A model generated the notes under the pieces. It saw only the letters and a list, made by a program, of their open reading frames with translations. It made no database searches and was not told the origin of the DNA. From assembly GCA_023437285.1 (NCBI GenBank), contig JAEZGP010000618.1, positions 1 to 7,296 on the forward strand: a stretch of DNA of 7,296 nt, in the 5' to 3' direction. The stretch comes from Actinomycetes bacterium. Its GTDB lineage: Bacteria; Actinomycetota; Actinomycetes; Mycobacteriales; Micromonosporaceae. Each line of letters opens with the position of its first letter. Within the stretch, counting starts at the first letter, position 1. The position numbers and the translations under genes were made by a program. Shown here in pieces: positions 1 to 6,401 of the stretch.

Positions 1-53
1 GGGCGGGTGGGTGCGCGGTGGGGCGGGTCGGCGGGGCGGGTGGGTGCGCGGTG
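1..53. repeat. 33-nt-period direct repeat, G-rich
   Basis: The 20 bases at 1-20 recur exactly at 34-53, giving a direct repeat with a 33-nt period (11 codons). If read in the frame of the downstream gene, both copies give a G-A-R-W pattern (VGARW...). That frame could be an N-terminal extension of the hydrolase, but the composition looks like non-coding G-rich DNA rather than a conserved protein segment. The repeat may extend left of the window edge, so the copy number is unknown. Confidence 0.7.
20..44 (+). other. putative G-quadruplex motif
   Basis: On the + strand there are five runs of three or more G: 20-23, 25-27, 33-36, 38-40 and 42-44, separated by loops of 1, 5, 1 and 1 bases. This fits the usual G3+N1-7 quadruplex rule. 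Further G runs continue to about 84. It lies about 40 bases before the likely start of the hydrolase gene on the non-template strand, so it would appear in the mRNA only if transcription starts upstream of it. Folding is inferred from sequence alone. Confidence 0.5.
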
Positions 54-81
54 GGCGGGGTGGGTTCGGCAGACTTGTGGG

Positions 82-723
82 GTGGTCGAGGTGGGGGCGG
101 TGGCGGAGGCGTGGCGGGCGATGCTGAGCCGGGTGGCGCCCGACGCGTCGACGGCTGTCGTCAGCGCCCTGGGCGCCTCGCTGCTGGCGCGGTGGGGCGA
201 GGAGCACCGGCACTACCACGACACGGCGCACCTGGCGGCCGTGCTGACGACCATCGACCGGTACGCGCACGTGGCCGAGGACGCGGACGCCGTACGGCTG
301 GCCGCCTGGTATCACGACGCCGTCTACGACCCGCGCGCCGACGACAACGAGGCGGCCAGCGCCATGCTCGCGCGCACGGAGTTGACCGGCCTCGACGTGC
401 CCGCGGCCACGGTGGCCGAGGTGGTCCGACTGGTCGAGCTGACGGCCGGCCACGCCGTCGAGCCCGGCGACCGCAACGGGGCCCTGCTCGTCGACGCCGA
501 CCTGGCCATCCTCGCCGGCCCGCCGGCCGACTACGCGGCGTACGCGGCCGCCGTCCGGCGCGAGTACGCCCATGTACCGGAGGACGCGTTTCGCGCGGGC
601 CGCGCCGCGGTCCTGCGGCGACTGCTCCGTCTGCCGCGGCTTTTCCACACCCCCGAATTGGGCGCCGGGGCCGAGGCGGCCGCCCGCGCCAACCTTGAGG
701 AAGAATTGGGTCGACTAACCTAA
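82..723 (+). CDS. HD-superfamily metal-dependent phosphohydrolase (COG4339-like)
   Basis: A 213-residue protein, counted from GTG 82, that resembles the predicted HD-superfamily phosphohydrolases of the COG4339 type; the substrate is unknown. Visible metal-ligand motifs are R-H-Y-H-x3-H (His46, His50), Y-H-D (His78-Asp79), an N-E pair (Asn89-Glu90) and V-D-A-D-L (Asp138, Asp140). The C-terminal half has the family pattern R-E-Y followed by G-R-x3-L and a short P-x-L-F-H-T segment. No signal peptide or membrane segment is seen, so it should be cytoplasmic. The start is uncertain. The frame is open back to GTG 7, but the first 25 codons are G-rich repeat. GTG 82, GTG 91, GTG 100 and ATG 121 are all possible. 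I chose 82 because CAGACT (70-75) lies six bases before it, a one-mismatch TANNNT spaced as in a leaderless start; no convincing Shine-Dalgarno sequence is present for any candidate. The family assignment is firmer than the start. Confidence 0.85.
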   Translation: MVEVGAVAEAWRAMLSRVAPDASTAVVSALGASLLARWGEEHRHYHDTAHLAAVLTTIDRYAHVAEDADAVRLAAWYHDAVYDPRADDNEAASAMLARTELTGLDVPAATVAEVVRLVELTAGHAVEPGDRNGALLVDADLAILAGPPADYAAYAAAVRREYAHVPEDAFRAGRAAVLRRLLRLPRLFHTPELGAGAEAAARANLEEELGRLT

Positions 724-754
724 ATGCCGTGAATCAAGCATTTTGGTGTTTTGG

Positions 755-790
755 CGGTGATACAACGACTAAGGCACCGTTTATTACTTT
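755..790 (+). terminator. weak possible terminator of the hydrolase gene
   Basis: CGGTG (755-759) and CACCG (775-779) form a 5-bp stem with a 15-base loop, followed by a T-rich tract (780-791, interrupted by A and C). The stem is short and the loop long, so this is only a candidate for intrinsic termination after the stop at 721-723. An even weaker AT-rich pair, AAATGC (722-727) and GCATTT (738-743), lies just upstream. Confidence 0.2.
785..790 (+). promoter_or_regulatory. candidate -10 element for the surface-protein gene
   Basis: TACTTT fits the actinobacterial TANNNT -10 pattern and lies in the low-GC part of the gap. A start near 797 would leave a leader of roughly 75 bases. No good TTGACA-like -35 box is found 16-18 bases upstream, so this is a weak call. 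The nested inverted repeat starts at the next base and would overlap the transcription start. Confidence 0.25.
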
Positions 791-818
791 TGTGAATTTC
801 AGTCGGACTGACGTCACA
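791..818. promoter_or_regulatory. nested inverted repeat, operator or leader hairpin candidate
   Basis: The inner arms are TCAGTC (799-804) and GACTGA (806-811), perfectly complementary around a single G at 805. The outer arms are TGTGA (791-795) and TCACA (814-818), also perfectly complementary, separated from the inner arms by three bases on the left and two on the right. The whole 28-bp structure is nearly symmetric about 805. It could bind a dimeric regulator or form a stem with an internal loop in the mRNA leader. Inside it lies the 8-bp palindrome TGACGTCA (809-816), and the heptamer TCGGACT occurs at 803-809 and again at 819-825. The regulator is unknown. Confidence 0.5.
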
Positions 819-855
819 TCGGACTAGGCGCGTTGCCGGACAGACGTATCGGCGC

Positions 856-862
856 GAGGGGG
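856..862 (+). promoter_or_regulatory. ribosome binding site of the surface-protein gene
   Basis: GAGGGGG ends eight bases before ATG 871. It is the only convincing Shine-Dalgarno sequence with proper spacing in this window, and it fixes the start of the long surface-protein gene immediately before a basic signal-peptide N-terminus. Confidence 0.75.
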
Positions 863-870
863 CGCGGACC

Positions 871-3800
871 ATGGTTCGACGACGGCGTAGTGACCGGCGA
901 CGTGTCCGGTGGGCGTTGATCGCCCTGGCTGTCGCGGCGACGCAGGCTCCGGCCCTCTGGGTGGACACGCCGCCCGCGGTCGCCGCCGCGGGCACGCCCG
1001 GGGTGCCGCAGCCGCCCATCGTGGTGTTCCACGAGGATTTCGAGCACACCACCACGACCGTGCCGCTGCTGCTCACCGATTACGTCGGCACCGATGACGA
1101 GACCTACACCGCCAATCAGGCCTGGTTGACGAACTGCAATGGCATGATTCTCAACTACAGCATGACGGTCCGGCCCGCGAACTGCACCGGTGGCCCACAA
1201 GGGCTGCGGGCCCTGCGTTCCATGGCCTACGCGCTGGGCAACGTGGGCCGCGCCGCGGACTCCGCGACGAACAACGCGCTGTCGGCGTACACCGACACGG
1301 GTGGCGACGTGGCGGTCAACCCGGGCGCGGGGCTGATCCAGCTGGAGACGAAAGAGTCCATCCCCCTGACGGGGACGGGGAAGCGGTATCTGACCACCGC
1401 CATCGACGTCTCCTCGGTGAACTGCCCCGTCAACGCCCCGAGGTTGCAGTTCTCGCTGCTCAGCGGCGCCACCGTGTACCCGGTCGGCGGCGAGATCAAC
1501 ACGTGCACCGACCCTCGCGGGCGAGCCGAAGTGGCCCCCAACCCCGATAACCCGGACACGACCACGGCGGTCCGCGTGGGGACCTACACCTCGTCCGGCG
1601 CGATCCCGTTCGTCGGATCGTCCGTGGACATTCGACTGGTGAACAACGAGGGCCTCGGCCTCGGCAATGACGCGGCCATGGACAACATCTTCCTGTACGA
1701 CGTGACGCCCCAACTGGACAAGGCGTTCAGCCCGGCCACGGCCACGGCGGGCCAGTCGGCGACACTGACCTTCACGATCACCAACACCAGCGATCTACTG
1801 GCGAAGCCCGACTGGTCGTTCACCGACGCGCTGCCGACGGGAATGACGGTGACGTCGCCGTCGGCCACCACGACCTGCACCAACGGCGTTGTCACGGCAG
1901 CGGCCGGCGCGACCTCGGTGAGCGTACGCGGCGACCTGGACGCTCAGCAGGTGTCGTGCACCGTCACCGTCCAGGTCACCGCGCCGGCCGGTCACTACGT
2001 CGACGGGCCGGCCAACATGACCACCGACGGGGTGCGACCGCCCGCGAGCACGGAGATCAACTTCGTTCCGGTCATCGCGGTGCGCAAGGCCGGCACGCTG
2101 AACGGCGGCCCCGACGTCGGCGATACGGTCACGTACACGTTCGTGGTCACCAATCCGGAGTCCAACGGCGTGACGCTGTCCAATGTGGCGGTGAACGACC
2201 CCCGGGTGGGCCCGGTGTCGTGCCCGGCCACCCCCCTGCCCGCCGGGCAGTCGGCCACGTGCACCGCCACGTACACGCTCACGCAGGACGACATCGACGC
2301 CGGAGAGATCAATAACACCGCCACCGCGACCGCCGACGCGCCTGATGGCGTCACCGACCCCGGGCCGGCCACCGACGCCGCGATCGTGCCGCTGGCCCCG
2401 GCCTCGGCGATCACGGTGACGAAGTCGGTCGAGCCGCTCATCGCCGCCGGGGCCGGCGAGGAGGTCCAGTACCGCTACGTGGTCACCAACACCGGCAACG
2501 TGACCCTCAACCCCGTGTCGGTAACCGACACCGCCTTCTCCGGCACCGGCACCCCACCGACCATCACCTGCCCGGCCACCTCGCTCGCACCCGACGTCTC
2601 GACCACCTGCACGGCCACCTACACCGTCACCCAGGCCGACGCCGACGCCGGCCAGGTCACCAACACCGCCGTCGCGTCCGGCACCCCGCCGAGCGGTCCC
2701 GCGATAACCTCGGCGCCGGACCACATCACGCTCACCATCCCGAGGAGCGCCGGGCTGGGCCTGACCAAGACCGCCGGGCAACCGACAGACGCCAACGGCG
2801 ACGGGCGTATTGATGCCGGCGACACGGTCAGCTATCAGTTGCTGGTCACCAACACCGGCAACGTCACGCTCACCAACGTCGCCATCGACGACCCCACTGT
2901 CGGCACCGTCACCTGCCCCACCACAACCATCGTCCCCAACGCCTCGGTGACCTGCACGGCCACGTACACGCTCAAGCAGGAGGACCTTGACGCGGAACGG
3001 GTGGACAACATCGCGACCGTCACCGCCGACGCGCCTGAGGGCGTCACCGACCCCCAGCCGGCCACCGACGGCGGTTTCGTACCGCTGACCCCGGCTCCGG
3101 CGATCACGATGGTCAAGTCGGTCCAGCCGACCACTGCCGATAAGGCCGGCGACGAGGTCCAGTACAGCTACGTGGTCACCAACACCGGCAACGTGACCCT
3201 CAACCCCGTGTCGGTAACCGACACCGCCTTCTCCGGCACCGGCACCCCACCGACCGTCACCTGCCCGGCCACCTCGCTGGCACCCGCCGTCTCGACCACC
3301 TGCACGGCCAGCTACACGATCACCCAGGCCGATGTCGACGCCGGCCAGGTCACCAACACCGCCATCGCGTCCGGCGCCCCGCCGACCGGCCCGGCGACGA
3401 CGTCACTACCCGACAACGCCGCCGTCAGCATCGACAGGAACGCGGCACTGACCCTGACGAAGACGGCGCTCCAGTCGGCCGACGAGAACGCCAGCGGGCG
3501 GGTCGACGCCGGCGACACGATCACCTTCAGCTTCCTCGTGACCAACACCGGCAACGTCACCCTCAGCAACGTCACCATCGACGACCTCACCGTCGGTGCG
3601 GTGACCTGCCCAACCACACCCATCGCGCCGGACACGTCGCTGACCTGCACCGGCACGTACACCCTCACGCAGGACGACATCAACAACGGCAAGGTCGAGA
3701 ACACCGCCACCGCCACCGCAACCGCTCCGGAAGGTGCGACCGACCCCGAACCGGATAGCGACTCCGAAACGACGCCGATCACCCAGGCCCCGGCGATCAC

Positions 3801-4584
3801 CCTCGTCAAGTCGGCGAACCGTACGGGCCTGACCGCCGGCGACACCATCACCTTCACCTTCACGGCGCTCAACACCGGCAACGTGACCCTTACGGACGTA
3901 CGCGTCGACGAGACGGCGTTCCGCGGCGCCGGCACGCCGTCGGCGCTCTCGTGCGACCACGCCGCGCCCGTCACGCTCCAGCCGGCCCAGGCGCTGCTCT
4001 GCACGGCCACCTACCGCGTCACGCAGGCGGACGTGGACACCGGTCAGATCGGCAACGAGGCCACCGCCACGGGTACCCCACCCACCGGCGCGGATGTGAC
4101 CGACAGCGCCGGGGTGGAGATTCCGCAGGCCGCGCGGCCGGCCCTCACGATCCGGAAACGGGCGAGCGTCCAGGACACCGGGATCTGGTACCAGTTCGCC
4201 GTCGCCAACACCGGCACCGTCACCCTGACCGGCGTCACGGTGCGCGACTCGCTGCTGGTGGGCGCCGGGATCGCGGTCACCTGCCCGACCGCGCCGCTGC
4301 CGCCCGGACAGACCATGACCTGCCGCGCGCAGGCCCCGTACGCGGTCACTGACGCCGACGTGGCCGCCGGGCAGGTGCGCAACACCGCGGTCGCGACCGG
4401 GATCGATCCCGGCGGCGACACGGTGACCTCGCCGCCCGCCACGTTGAGCACGCCGGTCGCCGCTGCGCCGCTGCCGGTGACCGGGCAACCGGTCTGGCGG
4501 TTCGTGGCAGCGGCGCTGCTGCTGCTCGTCGCCGGGACAATGCTCCTGGCGGCCGCGCACGTGACCCGTCCCCGGCGGGTCTAG
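871..4584 (+). CDS. LPXTG-anchored surface protein with seven DUF11/DUF7507-type modules
   Basis: A 1237-residue secreted, cell-wall-anchored protein. Residues 1-40 form a signal peptide with an Arg-rich start, hydrophobic core 14-30 and likely cleavage after A-V-A-A-A (38-40). Residues 46-276 form a unique domain starting near F-H-E-D-F-E with four cysteines (89, 105, 185, 212); it would be the outermost part and is the best candidate for ligand binding. Residues 277-400 resemble the DUF7933-type domain (D-V-T-P-Q-L-D-K-x-F-S-P, then T-F-T-I-T-N-T). Seven beta-sandwich modules begin near 401, 512, 626, 743, 858, 974 and 1090, each with V-x-N-T-G-N-V-T-L-like and T-C-x-A-x-Y-like signatures and two conserved cysteines. 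The end has LPVTG (1201-1205), a hydrophobic segment (1210-1231) and the tail TRPRRV. A stalk that displays the N-terminal domain outside the wall is inferred; no enzymatic motif is seen. No sortase gene is in the window. The start is supported by the RBS and signal peptide. Confidence 0.93.
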   Translation: MVRRRRSDRRRVRWALIALAVAATQAPALWVDTPPAVAAAGTPGVPQPPIVVFHEDFEHTTTTVPLLLTDYVGTDDETYTANQAWLTNCNGMILNYSMTVRPANCTGGPQGLRALRSMAYALGNVGRAADSATNNALSAYTDTGGDVAVNPGAGLIQLETKESIPLTGTGKRYLTTAIDVSSVNCPVNAPRLQFSLLSGATVYPVGGEINTCTDPRGRAEVAPNPDNPDTTTAVRVGTYTSSGAIPFVGSSVDIRLVNNEGLGLGNDAAMDNIFLYDVTPQLDKAFSPATATAGQSATLTFTITNTSDLLAKPDWSFTDALPTGMTVTSPSATTTCTNGVVTAAAGATSVSVRGDLDAQQVSCTVTVQVTAPAGHYVDGPANMTTDGVRPPASTEINFVPVIAVRKAGTLNGGPDVGDTVTYTFVVTNPESNGVTLSNVAVNDPRVGPVSCPATPLPAGQSATCTATYTLTQDDIDAGEINNTATATADAPDGVTDPGPATDAAIVPLAPASAITVTKSVEPLIAAGAGEEVQYRYVVTNTGNVTLNPVSVTDTAFSGTGTPPTITCPATSLAPDVSTTCTATYTVTQADADAGQVTNTAVASGTPPSGPAITSAPDHITLTIPRSAGLGLTKTAGQPTDANGDGRIDAGDTVSYQLLVTNTGNVTLTNVAIDDPTVGTVTCPTTTIVPNASVTCTATYTLKQEDLDAERVDNIATVTADAPEGVTDPQPATDGGFVPLTPAPAITMVKSVQPTTADKAGDEVQYSYVVTNTGNVTLNPVSVTDTAFSGTGTPPTVTCPATSLAPAVSTTCTASYTITQADVDAGQVTNTAIASGAPPTGPATTSLPDNAAVSIDRNAALTLTKTALQSADENASGRVDAGDTITFSFLVTNTGNVTLSNVTIDDLTVGAVTCPTTPIAPDTSLTCTGTYTLTQDDINNGKVENTATATATAPEGATDPEPDSDSETTPITQAPAITLVKSANRTGLTAGDTITFTFTALNTGNVTLTDVRVDETAFRGAGTPSALSCDHAAPVTLQPAQALLCTATYRVTQADVDTGQIGNEATATGTPPTGADVTDSAGVEIPQAARPALTIRKRASVQDTGIWYQFAVANTGTVTLTGVTVRDSLLVGAGIAVTCPTAPLPPGQTMTCRAQAPYAVTDADVAAGQVRNTAVATGIDPGGDTVTSPPATLSTPVAAAPLPVTGQPVWRFVAAALLLLVAGTMLLAAAHVTRPRRV
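2474..2562 (+). repeat. 89-nt block identical to 3167-3255 (module 2 copy)
   Basis: All 89 bases match 3167-3255 exactly at an offset of 693 nt (231 codons, two modules). Synonymous positions are also identical, including a GTA codon that is rare in this gene. One mismatch (2473 versus 3166) separates it from a further 12 identical bases at 2461-2472, and similarity continues downstream with scattered differences. It encodes residues about 535-564 of the surface protein. Confidence 0.9.
3167..3255 (+). repeat. 89-nt block identical to 2474-2562 (module 4 copy)
   Basis: Second copy of the identical block, in module 4 of the surface protein. It differs from the module 2 copy again from base 3256 on (GTC here, ATC there). 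The type A modules between the copies (module 3) and after them (module 5) are much less alike at the DNA level, so only the B-module segment was recently duplicated or homogenised. Confidence 0.9.
4471..4581 (+). other. C-terminal sortase cell-wall sorting signal
   Basis: Encodes LPVTG (residues 1201-1205), then a hydrophobic stretch rich in Ala, Leu and Val (about 1210-1231) and a short basic tail TRPRRV. This three-part layout is the established substrate signal of sortases, which cut between Thr and Gly and join the Thr to the cell-wall peptide. The sortase class cannot be told from this window; many actinomycete class E sortases prefer LAXTG, so LPVTG may be handled by another class. Confidence 0.9.
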
Positions 4585-6377
4585 ACGGCGGCGCGCACGT
4601 CCGGCGCGCCGAGGCGCGCGGCGTCGGCGGTGAGGTCGTCGGGCATGCGCTGCGACTCGCGTTCGGCGGCGACGCGGGCCAGGTAGTTGTCGACCTCGCT
4701 GGCGCGACGCTGCGCCGACCAGCCCAGCTCCTCGCCGAGGATCGCCGCCACGTCCAGCGCGGAGCGCTCGCCCCGGTGGGTGGTCTCCACGGAGATGCGG
4801 GTGCGGCGGGTCAGGGCGTCCTCGACGTGCAGGGCGCCCTCCGCGCGGGCGGCGTAGGCGATCTCGGCGGCCAGGTATTCGGGGGCGCCGGCCAGCGGGC
4901 GGGCCAGGTCGGGGCGGGCGTCGATGAGCGCGAGGACCTCCAGCGCCGCCGAGCCGTACCGCTCCAGCAGGTGCTCCAGGACGCCGGTGGAGACGTTGTG
5001 GCGGCGGGCCACGTCGGCGCGGTTGGTCCACAGGCGGTGGTACCCGTCGGCGCCGACGAGCGGCAACTGGTCGGTGCGCGACGGGGGCACGCTGCCGCCC
5101 AGGCGGCGCGCCGCCCGGTCGACCACGTCGGCGGCCATCACCCGGTACGTCGTCAGCTTGCCGCCGGCCACCAGCATCAGGCCGAGCATCGGCTCGACCA
5201 CCGCGTGTTCGCGCGACAGCACCGACGACGACTCGTCGCGGCTATGCGGGCGGCGGCCGGGCCGCGCCTCGGCGGCGAGCAGCGGCCGCAGTCCCGCGTA
5301 CACGCCCTCGATGTCGGCCGGCGTCAACGGCCGGTCCAGCACGGTGTTGACCTGATCCAGCAGGTAGGCGATGTCGTGCTCGTTCGCGGCCGGGTGGGCG
5401 CGGTCCAGGGACCAGTCGGTGTCGGTCGTCCCGATGATCCAATGGCCGCCCCACGGGATCACGAACAACACAGACGTGGCGGTACGCAGGATGAGCCCCG
5501 ATTCGCCCGTGATCGCCGAGCGGGGCACCACCAGGTGCACGCCCTTGGAGGCGCGTACCCGCAGCCCGGCCCGCACCGGCGGCCCGCCCGGGCCGGCCAG
5601 CATCTGGGTCAGGTCGTCGCTCCACACGCCCGTCGCGGCGATCACCGTCCGGGCCGCGACGTCGAACTCCACATCGGACTCCCGGTCGCGTACCCGCACG
5701 CCGGTGACCTCGCGGGCGTCGCGCAGCAGGCGTACCACCTGGGTGCTGGTGAGCACCGCCGCGCCGAGGCTCGCGGCCGTCCGGGCCAGCGTGGTGACCA
5801 ACCGGGCGTCGTCGACCTGGGCGTCGTAGTAGCGGATGGCGCCGCCGACGGCGTCGGTGCGCAGCGACGGGAAGATCCGTTGGACGGCGCCGGCACTGAG
5901 GTGGCGGTGCAGCGGCATGCCGCGGCGGCCCAGTCGGGCGAGTCCCGCGAACGCGTCGTAGAGGGCCACACCGGCGCCGTAGTAGCCGCGCAGGGCGGCG
6001 CGGCGCAGCTTGCCGGCCGGCAGCGGCACCAGGAACGGCATGGGACGCACCAGGTGCGGGGCCAGCCGCGTGGTGAGCAGGCCGCGTTCGCGCAGCGCCT
6101 CATGGACGAGCCCGAACTCGAACTGTTCCAGGTAGCGCAACCCGCCGTGGACCAGCTTGCTGGACCGCGACGACGTGCCGGCCGCCAGGTCGGCGGCCTC
6201 GACCAGGGCGACGGTCAACCCCCGGGACGCGGCGTCGAGCGCCGCCCCCGCCCCGACCACGCCGCCGCCGATGACGAGCACGTCGAAGCGCTCGTTACGC
6301 AGCCGCGCCAGGTCGGCCTCGCGGCGGCTGGGGGACAGTCGCGCCGCGGTGAACCGCGACACCGCCGGATCACGCAC
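4581..6377 (-). CDS. glpD: aerobic glycerol-3-phosphate dehydrogenase (FAD-dependent)
   Basis: A 598-residue peripheral membrane flavoenzyme that oxidises sn-glycerol 3-phosphate to dihydroxyacetone phosphate and passes electrons to quinone, linking glycerol and lipid breakdown to respiration and glycolysis. The FAD-binding Rossmann motif V-I-G-G-G-V-V-G is at 35-42, followed by Glu60 at the end of the second strand. Other GlpD signatures are G-T-S-S-R-S-S-K-L-V-H-G-G-L-R-Y-L (67-83), Y-Y-D-A-Q-x-D-D-A-R (183-192), A-T-G-V-W (248-252), A-S-K-G-V-H-L-V-V-P (276-285), P-W-G-x-H-W-I-I-G-T-T-D-T-D-W (308-322), Y-A-G-L-R-P-L (360-366) and G-G-K-L-T-T-Y-R (405-412). The rest is the C-terminal GlpD/DAO_C domain. 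Residues 367-388 look several residues longer than in E. coli GlpD (from memory). The start is GTG 6377: the frame has TAA four codons upstream, and the start fits a leaderless transcript. No glpF, glpK or glpR lies nearby in the window. Confidence 0.95.
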   Translation of the reverse strand: MRDPAVSRFTAARLSPSRREADLARLRNERFDVLVIGGGVVGAGAALDAASRGLTVALVEAADLAAGTSSRSSKLVHGGLRYLEQFEFGLVHEALRERGLLTTRLAPHLVRPMPFLVPLPAGKLRRAALRGYYGAGVALYDAFAGLARLGRRGMPLHRHLSAGAVQRIFPSLRTDAVGGAIRYYDAQVDDARLVTTLARTAASLGAAVLTSTQVVRLLRDAREVTGVRVRDRESDVEFDVAARTVIAATGVWSDDLTQMLAGPGGPPVRAGLRVRASKGVHLVVPRSAITGESGLILRTATSVLFVIPWGGHWIIGTTDTDWSLDRAHPAANEHDIAYLLDQVNTVLDRPLTPADIEGVYAGLRPLLAAEARPGRRPHSRDESSSVLSREHAVVEPMLGLMLVAGGKLTTYRVMAADVVDRAARRLGGSVPPSRTDQLPLVGADGYHRLWTNRADVARRHNVSTGVLEHLLERYGSAALEVLALIDARPDLARPLAGAPEYLAAEIAYAARAEGALHVEDALTRRTRISVETTHRGERSALDVAAILGEELGWSAQRRASEVDNYLARVAAERESQRMPDDLTADAARLGAPDVRAAV

Positions 6378-6383
6378 CCTCCC

Positions 6384-6389
6384 ACATTA
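6384..6389 (-). promoter_or_regulatory. -10 element of glpD, leaderless promoter candidate
   Basis: Read on the minus strand, TAATGT matches TANNNT and is followed by six bases and then the GTG start at 6377, so transcription would begin at or next to the first base of the start codon. This is the typical spacing of leaderless actinobacterial genes. The six bases between are GGGAGG, which looks like a Shine-Dalgarno sequence but touches the start codon with no spacing, so it is unlikely to act as one. No clear -35 box is seen. Confidence 0.55.
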
Positions 6390-6401
6390 GCGGGCCACCG
6401 A

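Larger units (their letters stand above)
2071..4446 (+). repeat. seven tandem DUF11/DUF7507-like modules (about 345 nt each)
   Basis: Modules start near nt 2071, 2404, 2746, 3097, 3442, 3790 and 4138. Two subtypes alternate. Type A (modules 1, 3, 5) has D-D/N-x-VG-x-V-x-C-P and ends in a T-D-P-x-P segment. Type B (modules 2, 4, 6) has D-T/E-T-A-F-x-G-x-G-T-P and ends G-T/A-P-P-x-G. Module 7 is B-like but diverged, with a two-residue insertion near its second cysteine (C-R-A-Q-A-P-Y). Every module keeps two cysteines, about 13 residues apart in most copies, possibly one disulfide per module. The alternation suggests growth by duplication of A-B pairs (about 693 nt). Confidence 0.85.

Noticed and set aside
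722..743. Intrinsic terminator from AAATGC and GCATTT
   Set aside because: Six-base-pair AT-rich stem with a ten-base loop overlapping the stop codon and no proper T tract; too weak to call.
791..818. CRP/cAMP receptor site from TGTGA and TCACA
   Set aside because: The half-sites are 18 bases apart; the standard site has six. Kept only as the outer arms of a nested inverted repeat.
814..1713. 299-codon minus-strand open frame over the start of the surface-protein gene
   Set aside because: Low-complexity His/Arg/Gly composition, opposite a gene with a clear RBS and signal peptide.
1795..2781. 328-codon minus-strand open frame inside the surface-protein gene
   Set aside because: Its repetitive Gly/Arg/Val sequence mirrors the repeated modules on the other strand; no start signal or recognised domain.
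2071..4446. CRISPR or mobile-element origin of the regular repeats
   Set aside because: The repeats are in-frame protein modules of about 345 nt with no spacers, transposase or terminal inverted repeats.
3406..5031. 541-codon open frame on the minus strand spanning the end of the surface-protein gene and part of glpD
   Set aside because: It is Arg/Gly/Pro-rich with no domain and crosses two well-supported genes. Long antisense open frames are expected at this GC content.
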